In this document: positions 41,407-49,966 of the stretch, one piece after another
How the letters are laid out: every line of letters starts with the position of its first letter
How positions within the stretch are numbered: position 1 is the first letter of the stretch
DNA from: Paenibacillus albicereus
GTDB taxonomy: Bacteria; Bacillota; Bacilli; Paenibacillales; Paenibacillaceae
Reading direction: 5' to 3'
Assembly (NCBI RefSeq): GCF_012676905.1
Contig: NZ_CP051428.1
Span: 349,501 to 413,500, forward strand
Length of the DNA: 64,000 nt
The notes under the pieces: model-generated
Database searches by the model: none
Told to the model about the DNA's origin: nothing
The model's input: the letters and a program-made list of their open reading frames with translations, nothing else
Position numbers and translations under genes: made by a program

Positions 41407-41886
41407 ATGAAGGAGTATTCCATCCAAACCATCTCGGAAAATTACAAGATGACGGCTTACGGCGTTGCGCTTGGAGACTATAAGGATTGGGCCGGCAATG
41501 CGGCGAAGACGGCGGCGAAAAAAGCGGAGATCACGGAAAACGGCAAGCTGGCCGAGCTTCTGGCGCTCTCGGACGGACAAGAGCATCAGATCAACTACGT
41601 TCTCGACGGCCAAGCTTGGCGCGGCTTCGGCGTCATGGGCGAGTTCGATGTGGAAGGCGCCGTCGTCCTCGACTTCCTCGCCGGCGATTACATCGTCGTG
41701 CCCGGCACGGGCGCCGACAAGGAGCGCCTTGCCGACGAGATCACAGGCAAAGTCTTCGGGGGCTTGCTGAACCAAATACCAGAATACAGCTATGTCGGCC
41801 CAGGAAATTCAACCTTCGTCAGAGCAGATGGAGCGGGAGGGTTTTACGGCGAAATGTGGCTTCGCAGCCAAAAAAATCCTAGCTGA
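41407..41886 (+). CDS. GyrI-like small-molecule-binding protein 1
   Basis: 159 aa, start after AAGGAGCTGAAGCAG. A stand-alone effector-binding (GyrI-like) domain: MTAYGVALGDYKDW, a central YVLDGQAWRGFGV, DYIVVPGTGADKERL and the closing FYGEMWLRS. The family binds hydrophobic drugs or inhibits gyrase; no DNA-binding domain here. First of two tandem paralogs divergent from the WYL regulator. Confidence 0.8.
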   Translation: MKEYSIQTISENYKMTAYGVALGDYKDWAGNAAKTAAKKAEITENGKLAELLALSDGQEHQINYVLDGQAWRGFGVMGEFDVEGAVVLDFLAGDYIVVPGTGADKERLADEITGKVFGGLLNQIPEYSYVGPGNSTFVRADGAGGFYGEMWLRSQKNPS

Positions 41887-41908
41887 TTTCAAGGAAAGGA
41901 GCACGGAC

Positions 41909-42385
41909 ATGGCAGCTTATGCTCTGGAGTTCAAGAAATCGTTCACCTTGACCGCATATGGCTTTTCGATTCAATCCAAGGTTCAGGATCGGCAGGCAAT
42001 GCACAAGGAAAAAGCCGAGTTTTGGGACAAGCTGAAGACAGACGGGCGTTTCAGCAAGCTCAAGGAAGCTGCGAAAAACGATCGCGAATGGTCGGTCAAC
42101 GAGGTTTATCGCGGAACGGCATGGAATTATTTTGCGGTAGAAGCCGGCAGGTCCGTGCCGGATGCAACGCGCATCATTGAATTCCCGGAGAGCGAGTATA
42201 TCGTCGTCGCAGGAAGCGGCGACAAGGAAACGCTGTTCGATGAGCTGACTTACCGCGCTTTTGGCGAGGTGCTGGCTCAGGTCACGGATTATGCTTACGT
42301 CGGCGGGCCCAATGCGACCTATCGCGAAGATAGCGGCGACGGCACGTTCTACGGGGAATTCTGGGTGCCTGTGGTGAAGAGATAG
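41909..42385 (+). CDS. GyrI-like small-molecule-binding protein 2
   Basis: 158 aa from ATG 41909 after AAGGAAAGGAGCACGGAC. Paralog of the preceding gene: LTAYGFSIQSKVQD, YRGTAWNYFAVEAG, EYIVVAGSGDKETL, YVGGPNATY and FYGEFWVPV align block by block, but the sequences are well diverged, so the duplication is old. Possible heterodimer or split ligand range. Confidence 0.8.
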   Translation: MAAYALEFKKSFTLTAYGFSIQSKVQDRQAMHKEKAEFWDKLKTDGRFSKLKEAAKNDREWSVNEVYRGTAWNYFAVEAGRSVPDATRIIEFPESEYIVVAGSGDKETLFDELTYRAFGEVLAQVTDYAYVGGPNATYREDSGDGTFYGEFWVPVVKR

Positions 42386-42415
42386 GTCCGTCGTGACGCA
42401 AGGAACGAAGGAAGA

Positions 42416-42443
42416 AGAGCAGAGGGCGCCCCCTGCTCTTTTT
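42416..42443 (+). terminator. Rho-independent terminator
   Basis: AGAGCAG.GGG and CCC.CTGCTCT form the stem around GCGC, followed by five T. Ends the GyrI-like pair. Confidence 0.8.
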
Positions 42444-42602
42444 GCCGATCATGCCTTGCCCATGCCTTCGCCCCGCGTCGTTGGCGCTGTTGATCGGGGC
42501 GGAGGAGGTCGGATGCTCCGGAGACAACGGCTGCGGCCAGGTTTGGAGGAGCCCCGGAGAGGGGAAGAGCTGGGAGAGGGAGCGCGAAAGGAGAGAGAAC
42601 GA

Positions 42603-43247
42603 ATGCCTGACCAGGAAGCCGGATGGCGGACGGCGGCTTTTTCGATGGGCTGCTTCTGGAGTCCGGAGGCGCTGTTCGGCGCGCGGGAAGGCGTGCTCGC
42701 CACGCAAACCGGCTACGCCGGCGGCGCCGCGGAGGCGCCGACGTACCGCGAGATGGGCGATCATTCGGAGACGGTGCTCGTCCGTTATGACGCGGCGGTT
42801 GTTTCGTACGGGGAGCTGCTGCGGCTGTTCCGGGAGCATCATGATCCGGCCAACACGAACGGTTACAAGGGGCGGCAGTACCAGTCGATACTCCATTGGA
42901 CCGAGCCGGAGCAGCTCGAGGCGATCGAGGCTTGGCTGGAGGAGCGGCGCCTGGCGGGACTGCCGGAGCCGGATACGGAGATCAGGGAGCTGGGACCGTT
43001 CTTCCCTGCGGAGGAACGGCATCAGAAGTACTACCTCAAGCGCTATCCCGATGCCTGGGAAAAGCTGCTCGGCCTGTTCCCGTCCCACGCAGAGGCGGAA
43101 AGCTCCCGGCTGGCTTGCCGTCTGAACGGGCTGGCCAAGGGCTTCGCCAACCGCTCCGCGCTGCTGGACGAGCTGGAGCGGTGGACCGGCGAAGCTCCGG
43201 AGCGCCGGCGCGAGCTCGCTGCCGCCGTGCGCAGCATCCGCTGGTAG
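42603..43247 (+). CDS. msrA: peptide methionine-S-sulfoxide reductase MsrA
   Basis: 214 aa from ATG 42603, after GAAAGGAGAGAGAACGA. Catalytic motif GCFWSPEALFG with the reactive Cys, and conserved TGYAGG, GDHSETV, HDPANTNGYKGRQYQS. The longer upstream frame lacks a ribosome site. Reduces methionine-S-oxide in proteins with thioredoxin. The C-terminal 45 residues beyond the catalytic domain (GLAKGFANRSALLDELE) are an extension of uncertain role. The single clear Cys near the C-terminus (RLACRLNG) may be the resolving one. Confidence 0.9.
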   Translation: MPDQEAGWRTAAFSMGCFWSPEALFGAREGVLATQTGYAGGAAEAPTYREMGDHSETVLVRYDAAVVSYGELLRLFREHHDPANTNGYKGRQYQSILHWTEPEQLEAIEAWLEERRLAGLPEPDTEIRELGPFFPAEERHQKYYLKRYPDAWEKLLGLFPSHAEAESSRLACRLNGLAKGFANRSALLDELERWTGEAPERRRELAAAVRSIRW

Positions 43248-43324
43248 CGCGGCGGCCGCGCTCGCGACAGCTAACGCCAGCTACGGTTGCTGGCGGGGGC
43301 ATAGCCGCAGGATCCCGCCGCCTC

Positions 43325-43352
43325 TTGCCAAGCCCTGTCATCCCGCTATACT
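43325..43352 (+). promoter_or_regulatory. promoter upstream of the nuclease-like gene
   Basis: TTGCCA (43325-43330), a 16-nt spacer and TATACT (43347-43352). Confidence 0.6.
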
Positions 43353-43384
43353 GGAGCTATAGCATGAATAGGGCCGTGAAGCAC

Positions 43385-43442
43385 ACGCCGCCTCCGTTCG
43401 TTCCCGTTTCCGGGAGCGCGCGGGGCGGCGTTTTGCTTTTTA
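43385..43442 (+). terminator. leader stem-loop, possible attenuator
   Basis: ACGCCGCC (43385-43392) pairs with GGCGGCGT (43424-43431), enclosing a second stem GTTCCCG/CGGGAGC, and TTTTGCTTTTT follows. It lies between the promoter and the start codon of the next gene, so it could attenuate it. Confidence 0.6.
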
Positions 43443-43469
43443 TCGGGAACGAACGAGGAGGAGACGAGG

Positions 43470-44189
43470 ATGGCAGACTTCAAGCAAGCGTACACGGCAT
43501 GGCTGGAGGAGGAGGTACAGCGGGAGGAGAATGTCCGGCGCAAGGAACGGCTGGCAGCAGGACTTGGACATGGCACGGAAGAATTTCTGCGAAGAGCATG
43601 GTTCCCGGCCATCGGAGGGTTCCAGCACCTGCATCCGGAGTGGGAAGTCCGCGACATGGGTGGAGGCTGCCGATACATTGACCTGGCATACCTGCCCCCG
43701 GCCGGCGGAAGAAGCGCGTTCGAAATCCAGGGGTACGGTCCTCACGCCCGGGATCTGGATGTGCGCCGCTTCAAGGACTTGAGCTGGAGGCATAGCTATC
43801 TATCGATAGACAGCTGGATGGTCCTTCCGGTCGCCTATCCGTCGATCCAGGAGGAGCCGAAGCGCTGCCAGCAGCTGGTGCTCGCCTTTGTCGGCAAATT
43901 TGTTGCAATGAGCGTATCTCGGAAGCTGAACTGGCAAGAGGCCGAGATTCTCCGGTATGCGTATCGGCAGATGGTTCCTTTTTCAGCTATAGAGCTGTCC
44001 GAACATCTTATGGCATCCGAATCTCATACACGAAAGCTGCTGGGAAAGATGGTCGATGGGGGCTACCTGAGCATCGTCAGCGGAAAGATGCGCTATCGGT
44101 TGTATGGCCTGTCGGAACGCTCCCTTGCCGAAGGGCTGGCGACGAGTCAAATCGTTAGCAGGCCAAAATCGGGAGGCCAGGAATTTTAA
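43470..44189 (+). CDS. hypothetical protein: nuclease-like fold plus winged helix
   Basis: 239 aa, start after GAGGAGGAGACGAGG. I do not recognise a named family. The first half has an early helical region and the pattern YIDLAYLPPAGGRSAFEIQGYG, given here as IDLAYL and then FEIQGYG 13 residues on, an Asp...Glu-x-Gln arrangement seen in PD-(D/E)xK nuclease folds, followed by RRFKDLSWRHSYL. The second half reads as a winged helix (ELSEHLMASESHTRKLLGK, MVDGGYLSI). The last 26 codons lie inside a 227-bp repeat that recurs 586 bp downstream, so the present C-terminus was probably created by repeat insertion. Alone in its transcription unit. Confidence 0.7.
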   Translation: MADFKQAYTAWLEEEVQREENVRRKERLAAGLGHGTEEFLRRAWFPAIGGFQHLHPEWEVRDMGGGCRYIDLAYLPPAGGRSAFEIQGYGPHARDLDVRRFKDLSWRHSYLSIDSWMVLPVAYPSIQEEPKRCQQLVLAFVGKFVAMSVSRKLNWQEAEILRYAYRQMVPFSAIELSEHLMASESHTRKLLGKMVDGGYLSIVSGKMRYRLYGLSERSLAEGLATSQIVSRPKSGGQEF

Positions 44190-44337
44190 CGACGCGTGGG
44201 AAGCTTAGCCGGTCCAAAGGCGAGGAAAAGCGAGCAAAAGGAGGCGATTGGCTGCTGGAAGCGTCTGACGCGTCGTTAGCTTTTCGAGAGTACGGAAAAG
44301 GGGCTTCTAAGCGTTTCAGCCGTCGTTAGCGTGGGGG
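44111..44337. repeat. 227-bp dispersed repeat, copy A
   Basis: Same length as copy B and clearly alike along the whole stretch, with a near-identical core (GAGGAAAAGCGAGCAAAAGG and following). Rich in inverted TAACGACG/CGTCGTTA words that can form hairpins. Its first 79 bp encode the C-terminus of the preceding gene. Confidence 0.85.
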
Positions 44338-44528
44338 AGGAGTTGCATGCAGAGCATCTGGCCAGCGTCTCCTACGCCTCCGCGGGTTTCATAGTCGTTA
44401 GCGCGGGGAGGAATGGTATGGTCCATGAAGCGCTTCATTTAGGAAGAAAAGTAACGTTTGAGGGAGCACGAAGGACGTTGGGGGAAGCGATTTGTTGGCG
44501 GGGCGCTGGGAAAGCTGCTAAAGGCGCC

Positions 44529-44606
44529 GCGTTGGTACTGAACGAATTGGAGGCTGCTACGCGTTGGTACTGAACGAATTGGGGCTGCTACGCGTTGGTA
44601 TGAACC
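44529..44606. repeat. tandem 31/32-bp repeat, two and a half copies
   Basis: Units start at 44529, 44561 and 44592 with GCGTTGGTACTGAACGAATT; the second lacks one base and the third is cut short. Between repeat copies A and B. A small open frame here (44331-44573) is made of repeat DNA and is not convincing as a gene. Confidence 0.85.
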
Positions 44607-44696
44607 GGGATGTAGGGGGTGCGACCGCATTTGTGGCGGGAATAGAGTGTTGAAAGCGCGCCTCTTGCCGACGACGCTGAGTGGGGGCTGCCGCTC

Positions 44697-44923
44697 GTCG
44701 GAATGCTCCTTAGCCGAAGGACTAACGACGAATCAGACCGTTAGAAGGCCGAAATGGGTCGCACTGAAATTCTAACGACGCGTAGGACGCTTAGCCGCAC
44801 CAAAGGTGAGGAAAAGCGAGCAAAAGGAGGCGATTGGCTGCTGGAAGCGTCTGACACGTCGTTAGCTTTTCGAGAGTGCGAAAAATGGGCATCTAAGCGT
44901 TTCTGCCGTCGTTAGCGTGGGGG
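44697..44923. repeat. 227-bp dispersed repeat, copy B
   Basis: Copy of 44111-44337 at a distance of 586 bp, non-coding here: the frame used in copy A is broken by stop codons. The span 44190-45157 contains no supported gene. Confidence 0.85.
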
Positions 44924-45082
44924 ATGCCGTGACGGTGGGGAAGGCGGAGATCATGAATCGCGCGCGGCGCGGGTCTGCGGAGGTTGCATGGGTGAATCGA
45001 ACGCTGCGCGAGCAGACGGAAACGCCGTTCAGCGGGACGAAAGCTCTCGTTTTCAGAAATTCGGCGTGCTCGTCCAAATGGA

Positions 45083-45118
45083 AAAAAGCCCGCTCCGCCG
45101 TAAAGGCAGAAGCGGGCA
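45083..45118 (-). terminator. Rho-independent terminator of the GH20 gene
   Basis: On the minus strand GCCCGCT and AGCGGGC form the stem, with an inner GCC/GGC pairing, followed by six T. Confidence 0.85.
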
Positions 45119-45157
45119 TCCGGTTTCGTTCGGTCTTCACGAAGAGTCGGCTCCGGC

Positions 45158-47104
45158 TCAGAAAGGATTCTGCACGTGGTAGAACACGTTCGGGCTGGCC
45201 ATGCGGTAGTAGTAGCTGCACCAGCCGACGCTGCCGCCCTGCTCCAGGTTCACGCTGCTGTACGGCAGCCGCTCCTGCTCCAGCTCCTCGAGCCGGTCCG
45301 CGTGGCCATCGAGGTAGTCGCGCAGGCGCATCGCGGCCGTGTCGAGACGCGTCAGCACGCCGCCGTAGCGGATGTCCAGCACCTCCCAGCCGAAAGGCTT
45401 GAACATCGACAGCCACTGGCGCCGATGCGCCTCGCGCAGCGCCCGCACCGACTCGGCGATGCGCGGCAGCAGCTCCGACGCGAGCCGCTCCAGCTCCGCG
45501 CGGTCGTCTGCATCGTAGGCGGCCTTGAGTTTCAGTCCGGCCTGGCTTTTCCAGCGCAGCGCGCTGCACAGCCGCTCCGGCACCTCGAACAGCGGATCGA
45601 GCGCCGTGCCCGGCCGCCGCGACGAGGCGATCTGCGCCTCCAGCTCCGCATAGTGCGCGTCCAGCTCCAGGCCGGCGATCTGGCGGTCGAACAGGCCGAG
45701 CAGCACGTCCTGGTACAGCAGGAACTTGGACGGATTGGTCTGCTTGCGGTTGCCCGGCTCCGCGCCGGGCGTCTCGTCGAGGCCGCTGAGCAGCAGGAAC
45801 GACGCCGCCTCGGTACCCGTGCAGGCCAGCGTGCGGGCCTCGACCCGGCTCCATTCCGGCTTGCCGTCGCAGTAGGCTTGCTCCGCGTAGTATTGCAGGC
45901 CGAGCAGCGCGATGAACGGATTGCTTTCCATGCCGTCGTCGCCCCACATCGTCGCGTACACCTCGTCCACACCCTCGGCCTTGCAGGCGAGCAGCGCCGC
46001 TTCGGTCGCCGCCAGCGACAGGCCGTAGTTGACGCCGAACGTGTTGAATACCCAGACGCCGCCCGCGAACACGACGCGGCAGCCGAGCGGACGGTGCTTG
46101 CCGAGCTGCGCCTCGTAGTGCTCCGGCTCGAAGTGATTGTAATCCCAGTACACCATGTCCACGTCGGACGGAATGTGGCGGGCCATCTCCTCGGGGATGA
46201 CCGTGTTCCGGTCGAAATGCTCCGCTCCATTCGCGGAAGCGAGCTTGAGGAACATATCGCTCCACATCATCGGGGCCAGGCCGCGCCGGCGCACGATGTC
46301 CAGCACCGCCTGCAAATGCCCGGCGATGATCGGGAAGCGGCCGGCGAAGCCGTGCAGGTCCAGATGCTTGCCGCGTCCGACCTCCTCCGCCTCGTCCATG
46401 CCGATGTGGATCTTGCGGCTGCGGAACGGAGCCGTCGCCCGCTCGATCATCCGCTCGACCAGCTCCATCACGCGCTCGTCATCGGCGAGCAGCGCGCCTT
46501 TGGTGTCTTTGTAGCCTTTGACCGGCTCCCACTTGAGGAACTCCTCCAGATGGGCGAGCGTCTGGATGCTCGGGAACGCCTCGATGCCGAAAAGGTCCGC
46601 GTAGTCGTCGATCGCCCGCAGCTCCTGCTCGCTATAGCGTCCGCGCATATAGCCGAAATACGGCTCGCCTGGAATCTCGTACGTATCCTCCATGTACAGC
46701 ATGACGCTGTTCAGCCCCATGAGCGCCATCCGGCGCAGCAGGTCGCGCCAAGCCTCCAGCGTGAGCACGCCGTTGCGCGACAGGTCGAACATCGGCCCGA
46801 CCGTGCCGATCCGCTGCTTCTCCTCCAGCTCCCATGCTTCGCCCTGCACGCCCTTCTCCAGCAGCAGCGAAAACGCGCGGAAAAACTGATGCTTGCGCTC
46901 ATAGCGGATCCATGCCTGTCCGTCGCCATAGCCGGCCGCCAAGCCTTCGCCGCCACGCTCGACGCGGACCGTTACGTTCCGGCCGTCGGCAGCGCTGTCT
47001 CCGCCGATCTCCGTCTTCCATCCCAGCCCGAGTCCATCCGTCAGCTCGCGCAGTCCGGCCTCCACCTCGCCGAGCTCTCCGATCCATCTCCATGTCGTAT
47101 CCAT
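45158..47104 (-). CDS. glycoside hydrolase family 20 N-acetylhexosaminidase
   Basis: 648 aa, no signal peptide, so cytoplasmic. After an N-terminal alpha/beta domain the GH20 barrel starts near GPMFDLSRNGVLTLE; HIGMDEAEEVGRG holds the catalytic Asp-Glu pair D237-E238, which bind the acetamido group and act as general acid. Further barrel pieces are MMWSDMFLK, VYWDYNHF and MWGDDGMESN. It removes terminal N-acetylglucosamine or N-acetylgalactosamine from imported saccharides. Monocistronic. The C-terminus has a trimmed QGGSVGWCSYYYRM module seen in exo-acting members. Confidence 0.88.
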   Translation of the reverse strand: MDTTWRWIGELGEVEAGLRELTDGLGLGWKTEIGGDSAADGRNVTVRVERGGEGLAAGYGDGQAWIRYERKHQFFRAFSLLLEKGVQGEAWELEEKQRIGTVGPMFDLSRNGVLTLEAWRDLLRRMALMGLNSVMLYMEDTYEIPGEPYFGYMRGRYSEQELRAIDDYADLFGIEAFPSIQTLAHLEEFLKWEPVKGYKDTKGALLADDERVMELVERMIERATAPFRSRKIHIGMDEAEEVGRGKHLDLHGFAGRFPIIAGHLQAVLDIVRRRGLAPMMWSDMFLKLASANGAEHFDRNTVIPEEMARHIPSDVDMVYWDYNHFEPEHYEAQLGKHRPLGCRVVFAGGVWVFNTFGVNYGLSLAATEAALLACKAEGVDEVYATMWGDDGMESNPFIALLGLQYYAEQAYCDGKPEWSRVEARTLACTGTEAASFLLLSGLDETPGAEPGNRKQTNPSKFLLYQDVLLGLFDRQIAGLELDAHYAELEAQIASSRRPGTALDPLFEVPERLCSALRWKSQAGLKLKAAYDADDRAELERLASELLPRIAESVRALREAHRRQWLSMFKPFGWEVLDIRYGGVLTRLDTAAMRLRDYLDGHADRLEELEQERLPYSSVNLEQGGSVGWCSYYYRMASPNVFYHVQNPF

Positions 47105-47323
47105 CGTCGCTTGCCCCCTATGCCCTCCGTCGCCGCACGGCCGCTTGCGCCGCCGGCGCGGGCTCCATGATCCTGTCCTTCATTGTACCGGATGGCAGCC
47201 CGCTGCTGAACGGTGAGAAATCAACGAAATAGGGGGCCAAATCGCGGGAGATTGCGTCGTGTGCCGGCAAAGGATAAGCTGGGAGAAATGCTGCGGCAGC
47301 CACGCAGACGAGGAGGACAATGA

Positions 47324-48169
47324 ATGGACGGCATGCTGGAAACGATCCTGGACAGCCTCGGGCTGGAGGGAAGGCTGGCCGAGGTGCAGCGGGTCCAGAC
47401 CGCGCATCGCATGAGGCTGGCGGAGTTCTGGGCCATCCGGGAGGGCGCGCGCGTGCTGGAAATCGGATGCGGGCAAGGAGACACGACCGCGGTGCTCGCT
47501 TGCCTGGTCGGTCCGTCCGGCTTCGTGCACGGGGTTGATATCGCGCCGCCCGGCTACGGAGCGCCGATGACTGTAGGCGAGGCGGCGGCAAGGCTGCAGC
47601 AGTCTCGAATCGGCGGTCCGGTGCGGGTGGAGTTCGGCCTCGACGTGCTGCGGGACGAAGTGGACTTTGGGGACCGTGCCTTCGACGACATCGTCTTCTC
47701 CCATAGCTCCTGGTACCTGCAGTCGCCGGAGCAGCTGGAGCGGCTGCTCGTCCGCGCGCGGCGGTGGGGCCGCCGGCTCTGCTTCGCCGAATGGGACCCG
47801 CGCATCAGCCGGATCGGGCAGCTGCCGCATCTGCTGGCCGTGCTCGTGCAGGCGCAGGCCGAGTGCTTCAAGACGGGCAGCGAAGCGAACGTCCGCACGC
47901 TGCTCGCCCCAGCGGACATCACACGGATCGCGAAAGCCGCCGGATGGAGCGTATCCGGGGACGCGGTCCTCCCGGCTGGCGGCCTTCAGGACGGAGGCTG
48001 GGAGGTCGACCTGGCGCTGGGGCCGCTGGCCGAGGAGCTGCCCCGGCTGGAAGGCCTCCCCCGCAAGAGCCGCGAGCTGCTGGAGTCGCAGCTTGGCCTG
48101 CTCGCCGCATGCGTCTCTTCCGGCCAACGGATGGAGGCGATGGACAGCTGGGTGATGACGGCCGTCTGA
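47324..48169 (+). CDS. class I SAM-dependent methyltransferase, unknown substrate
   Basis: 281 aa, start after GAGGAGGACA. Motif I VLEIGCGQGDTTAV at about 46-59, then GVDIAPPGYG and the motif IV/post region DDIVFSHSSWYL. The C-terminal 70 residues (GPLAEELPRLEGLP) are specific to this protein. Stand-alone gene between a divergent hydrolase and a CtaM-like gene; no context for the substrate. Confidence 0.8.
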   Translation: MDGMLETILDSLGLEGRLAEVQRVQTAHRMRLAEFWAIREGARVLEIGCGQGDTTAVLACLVGPSGFVHGVDIAPPGYGAPMTVGEAAARLQQSRIGGPVRVEFGLDVLRDEVDFGDRAFDDIVFSHSSWYLQSPEQLERLLVRARRWGRRLCFAEWDPRISRIGQLPHLLAVLVQAQAECFKTGSEANVRTLLAPADITRIAKAAGWSVSGDAVLPAGGLQDGGWEVDLALGPLAEELPRLEGLPRKSRELLESQLGLLAACVSSGQRMEAMDSWVMTAV

Positions 48170-48303
48170 GCCTCGGGACGGCTGCGGTTCGGCGCTGCGG
48201 CGGCCGGAACGGGCAAGATTCAACGTGTTGTCACACATGAAGGACATGCCGTTGCCTATAATGAAAGTATCAACAGGCAATGCGAGAAGGAGGATCATCC
48301 GCC

Positions 48304-48870
48304 TTGAACGAGTCTCCGAATTCCATCCAGCCGACATCCGGCCGCAATTTCACGGCCTGGATCATCGGCATTTCCTTGGTGGCGAACGCCATCATTCTGG
48401 CGCTGTTCTTCGGGCCGATCGGCTACAAGGGCAGCGTCGGCTGGGACATCACTGTCCTGCCGCGCATCAACGCCATCCTCAACAGCTTCACCTTCATCTT
48501 CCTCGTGGCCGCGCTGGTGTCGATCCTGCGCAAGAACATCAAGCTGCACAAGGGCTTCATCCTGGCGGCGTTCTCGTCGACGCTGCTGTTCCTGGTGACG
48601 TACCTGACGTTCCACTACCTGTCCCCCGAGACGGCAAAGTTCGGCGGCGAAGGCATCGTGCGGCCGATCTACTTCACGATCCTCATCACGCACAGCTTCC
48701 TGGCGGCGGTCATCGTGCCGCTGGCGCTGTTCGCGCTCGTCTGGGGCTGGACGATGCAGGTGCAGAAGCACAAGCGCATCGTGCGCTGGGCGATGCCGAT
48801 CTGGCTGTACGTCAGCTTCACCGGCGTCATCGTGTATCTGTTCATGGCGCCTTATTATGTGAGCGGCTGA
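48304..48870 (+). CDS. DUF420 membrane protein (CtaM/YozB-like)
   Basis: 188 aa, TTG 48304 after AAGGAGGATCATCCGCC; an upstream ATG lacks a site. Five membrane spans with the DUF420 features LPRINAILNSFTFIFL, HKGFILAAFSSTLLFL and ITHSFLAAV, and histidines in spans as in CtaM, which helps assemble cytochrome caa3/aa3 oxidases. The two His in KLHKGF and ITHSF are candidate copper or heme ligands. Confidence 0.85.
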   Translation: MNESPNSIQPTSGRNFTAWIIGISLVANAIILALFFGPIGYKGSVGWDITVLPRINAILNSFTFIFLVAALVSILRKNIKLHKGFILAAFSSTLLFLVTYLTFHYLSPETAKFGGEGIVRPIYFTILITHSFLAAVIVPLALFALVWGWTMQVQKHKRIVRWAMPIWLYVSFTGVIVYLFMAPYYVSG

Positions 48871-48889
48871 GCCATACGCCTTAAAAGCC

Positions 48890-48927
48890 AAAAACCGGAG
48901 CTCCCATCAAGGGGGCTCCGGTTTTTG
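48890..48927. terminator. bidirectional terminator
   Basis: AAAAACCGGAGC.CCC pairs with GGG.GCTCCGGTTTTT. Serves both the CtaM-like gene and the convergent lipoprotein gene. Confidence 0.9.
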
Positions 48928-48944
48928 GATTGGCAGCTCGACGG

Positions 48945-49457
48945 TCAGCCGCCGAGCTGCTTCACTTGATCCAAAATCTCGGTGATCTGCGTCAGCGTCT
49001 GGCCGATCTGCGACTGCTCGATCGCCTGGGCGGTCAGCTGGCCGCTGTTCACTGTCTGCAGCAGGCTGTCGATCTGGCCGTTGAGCACGCCATTGGCCTG
49101 CTCGAGCTTGGCGTCGACCGCCGAGGCGAACTCCGGCGCGGTCAAGCCGTTGAAGGCGGCGATGTCCGACTTCATGGCCGTCAGCTCCGACTCCAGGGTT
49201 GCCAGCGCGTCCGGATCGGTCAGCGCCTGCTGCGCCAGATCGGGCAGCTGGTTCGAGAACTGGCTCGCTTCATTGATATAGGTCGTCGCTTCATTCACAT
49301 AGGTGAGGGAATCGTTCACGCCGCCGATCGCTTCGTCGACGCTGCCCGGCAGCGAGCAGCCGGCCAGGAGGGCAGGGGCGAGCAACAGCGCCAGCAGCCG
49401 CCGGCGTCCGAAGGATACGGCTCGCGCGGGAAGGCGGAGCCGGTGGTTGTGGGTCAT
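48945..49457 (-). CDS. DUF6376-like lipoprotein
   Basis: 170 aa. The N-terminus is basic, then hydrophobic with the lipobox LLAGC, so it is membrane-anchored outside the cell. The mature part is helical, rich in Gln, Ser, Thr and Leu with heptad-like spacing (LTYVNEATTYINEAS), as in DUF6376 proteins of Bacillaceae. Function unknown. The start is preceded by GAAAGGATGATGAACCG on the minus strand. Confidence 0.75.
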   Translation of the reverse strand: MTHNHRLRLPARAVSFGRRRLLALLLAPALLAGCSLPGSVDEAIGGVNDSLTYVNEATTYINEASQFSNQLPDLAQQALTDPDALATLESELTAMKSDIAAFNGLTAPEFASAVDAKLEQANGVLNGQIDSLLQTVNSGQLTAQAIEQSQIGQTLTQITEILDQVKQLGG

Positions 49458-49966
49458 CGGTTCATCATCCTTTCGCGTGTCGTTGCTCTCCTTTACTCTC
49501 CGCGGAGCCGGATGGTTTCACCTTTCGCCGTCGATCATGCCTTTTCAACCGATCGGGGGCGGGTACATGGGTAGCAGAAGCCGAGAGGGAAGGCCGAATG
49601 AGGACTAAAAGACCGATTCATCCACGGGCTGGCCGTATCGGGTAACACTTGGTATCATATCTCAGGCAAAAATCAGATGCTCTATGCTTGTGACAAAGAC
49701 AGCAAATGCTTGTGACAAAAACAGCAAAGAGCGGAGCGCGGTGGCCCGAAGGCTTCGATTGAATCTTGCCTTCTCCGGACGGAAGCCGCCTCGCCCTCGT
49801 GAAGCGGACCGGACAGACCGTCAAGCTCGTCCTGTCCGGTGCCCACGCCCTTGGCCGCGTGGCGGTACTGGTCCCGGGTCCAGACCGGCGTCCGGCCGCA
49901 GACGCTTCCGAGCCGCCCGGCCGCGATGGTACGCTGATTCCATCGAGCCAAGGAGGCGAAAAGGCG
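49458..49966. other. 509-bp intergenic region with a 22-bp tandem duplication
   Basis: No supported gene. 49685-49706 and 49707-49728 are a 22-bp direct repeat (TGCTTGTGACAAA then ACAGCAAA) with one mismatch. The right half (49760-49960) stays open in the frame of the next gene but lacks a ribosome site. AAGGAGGCGAAAAGGCG before 49967 marks the true start of that gene. Confidence 0.7.

Noticed and set aside
44331-44573. Small open frame of 80 codons
   Set aside because: It has a GTG start within repeat DNA and is built largely of repeat sequence; no family features.
49766-49966. N-terminal extension of the papain-like gene
   Set aside because: The frame is open but has no ribosome site or conserved residues, while AAGGAGGCGAAAAGGCG directly precedes ATG 49967.
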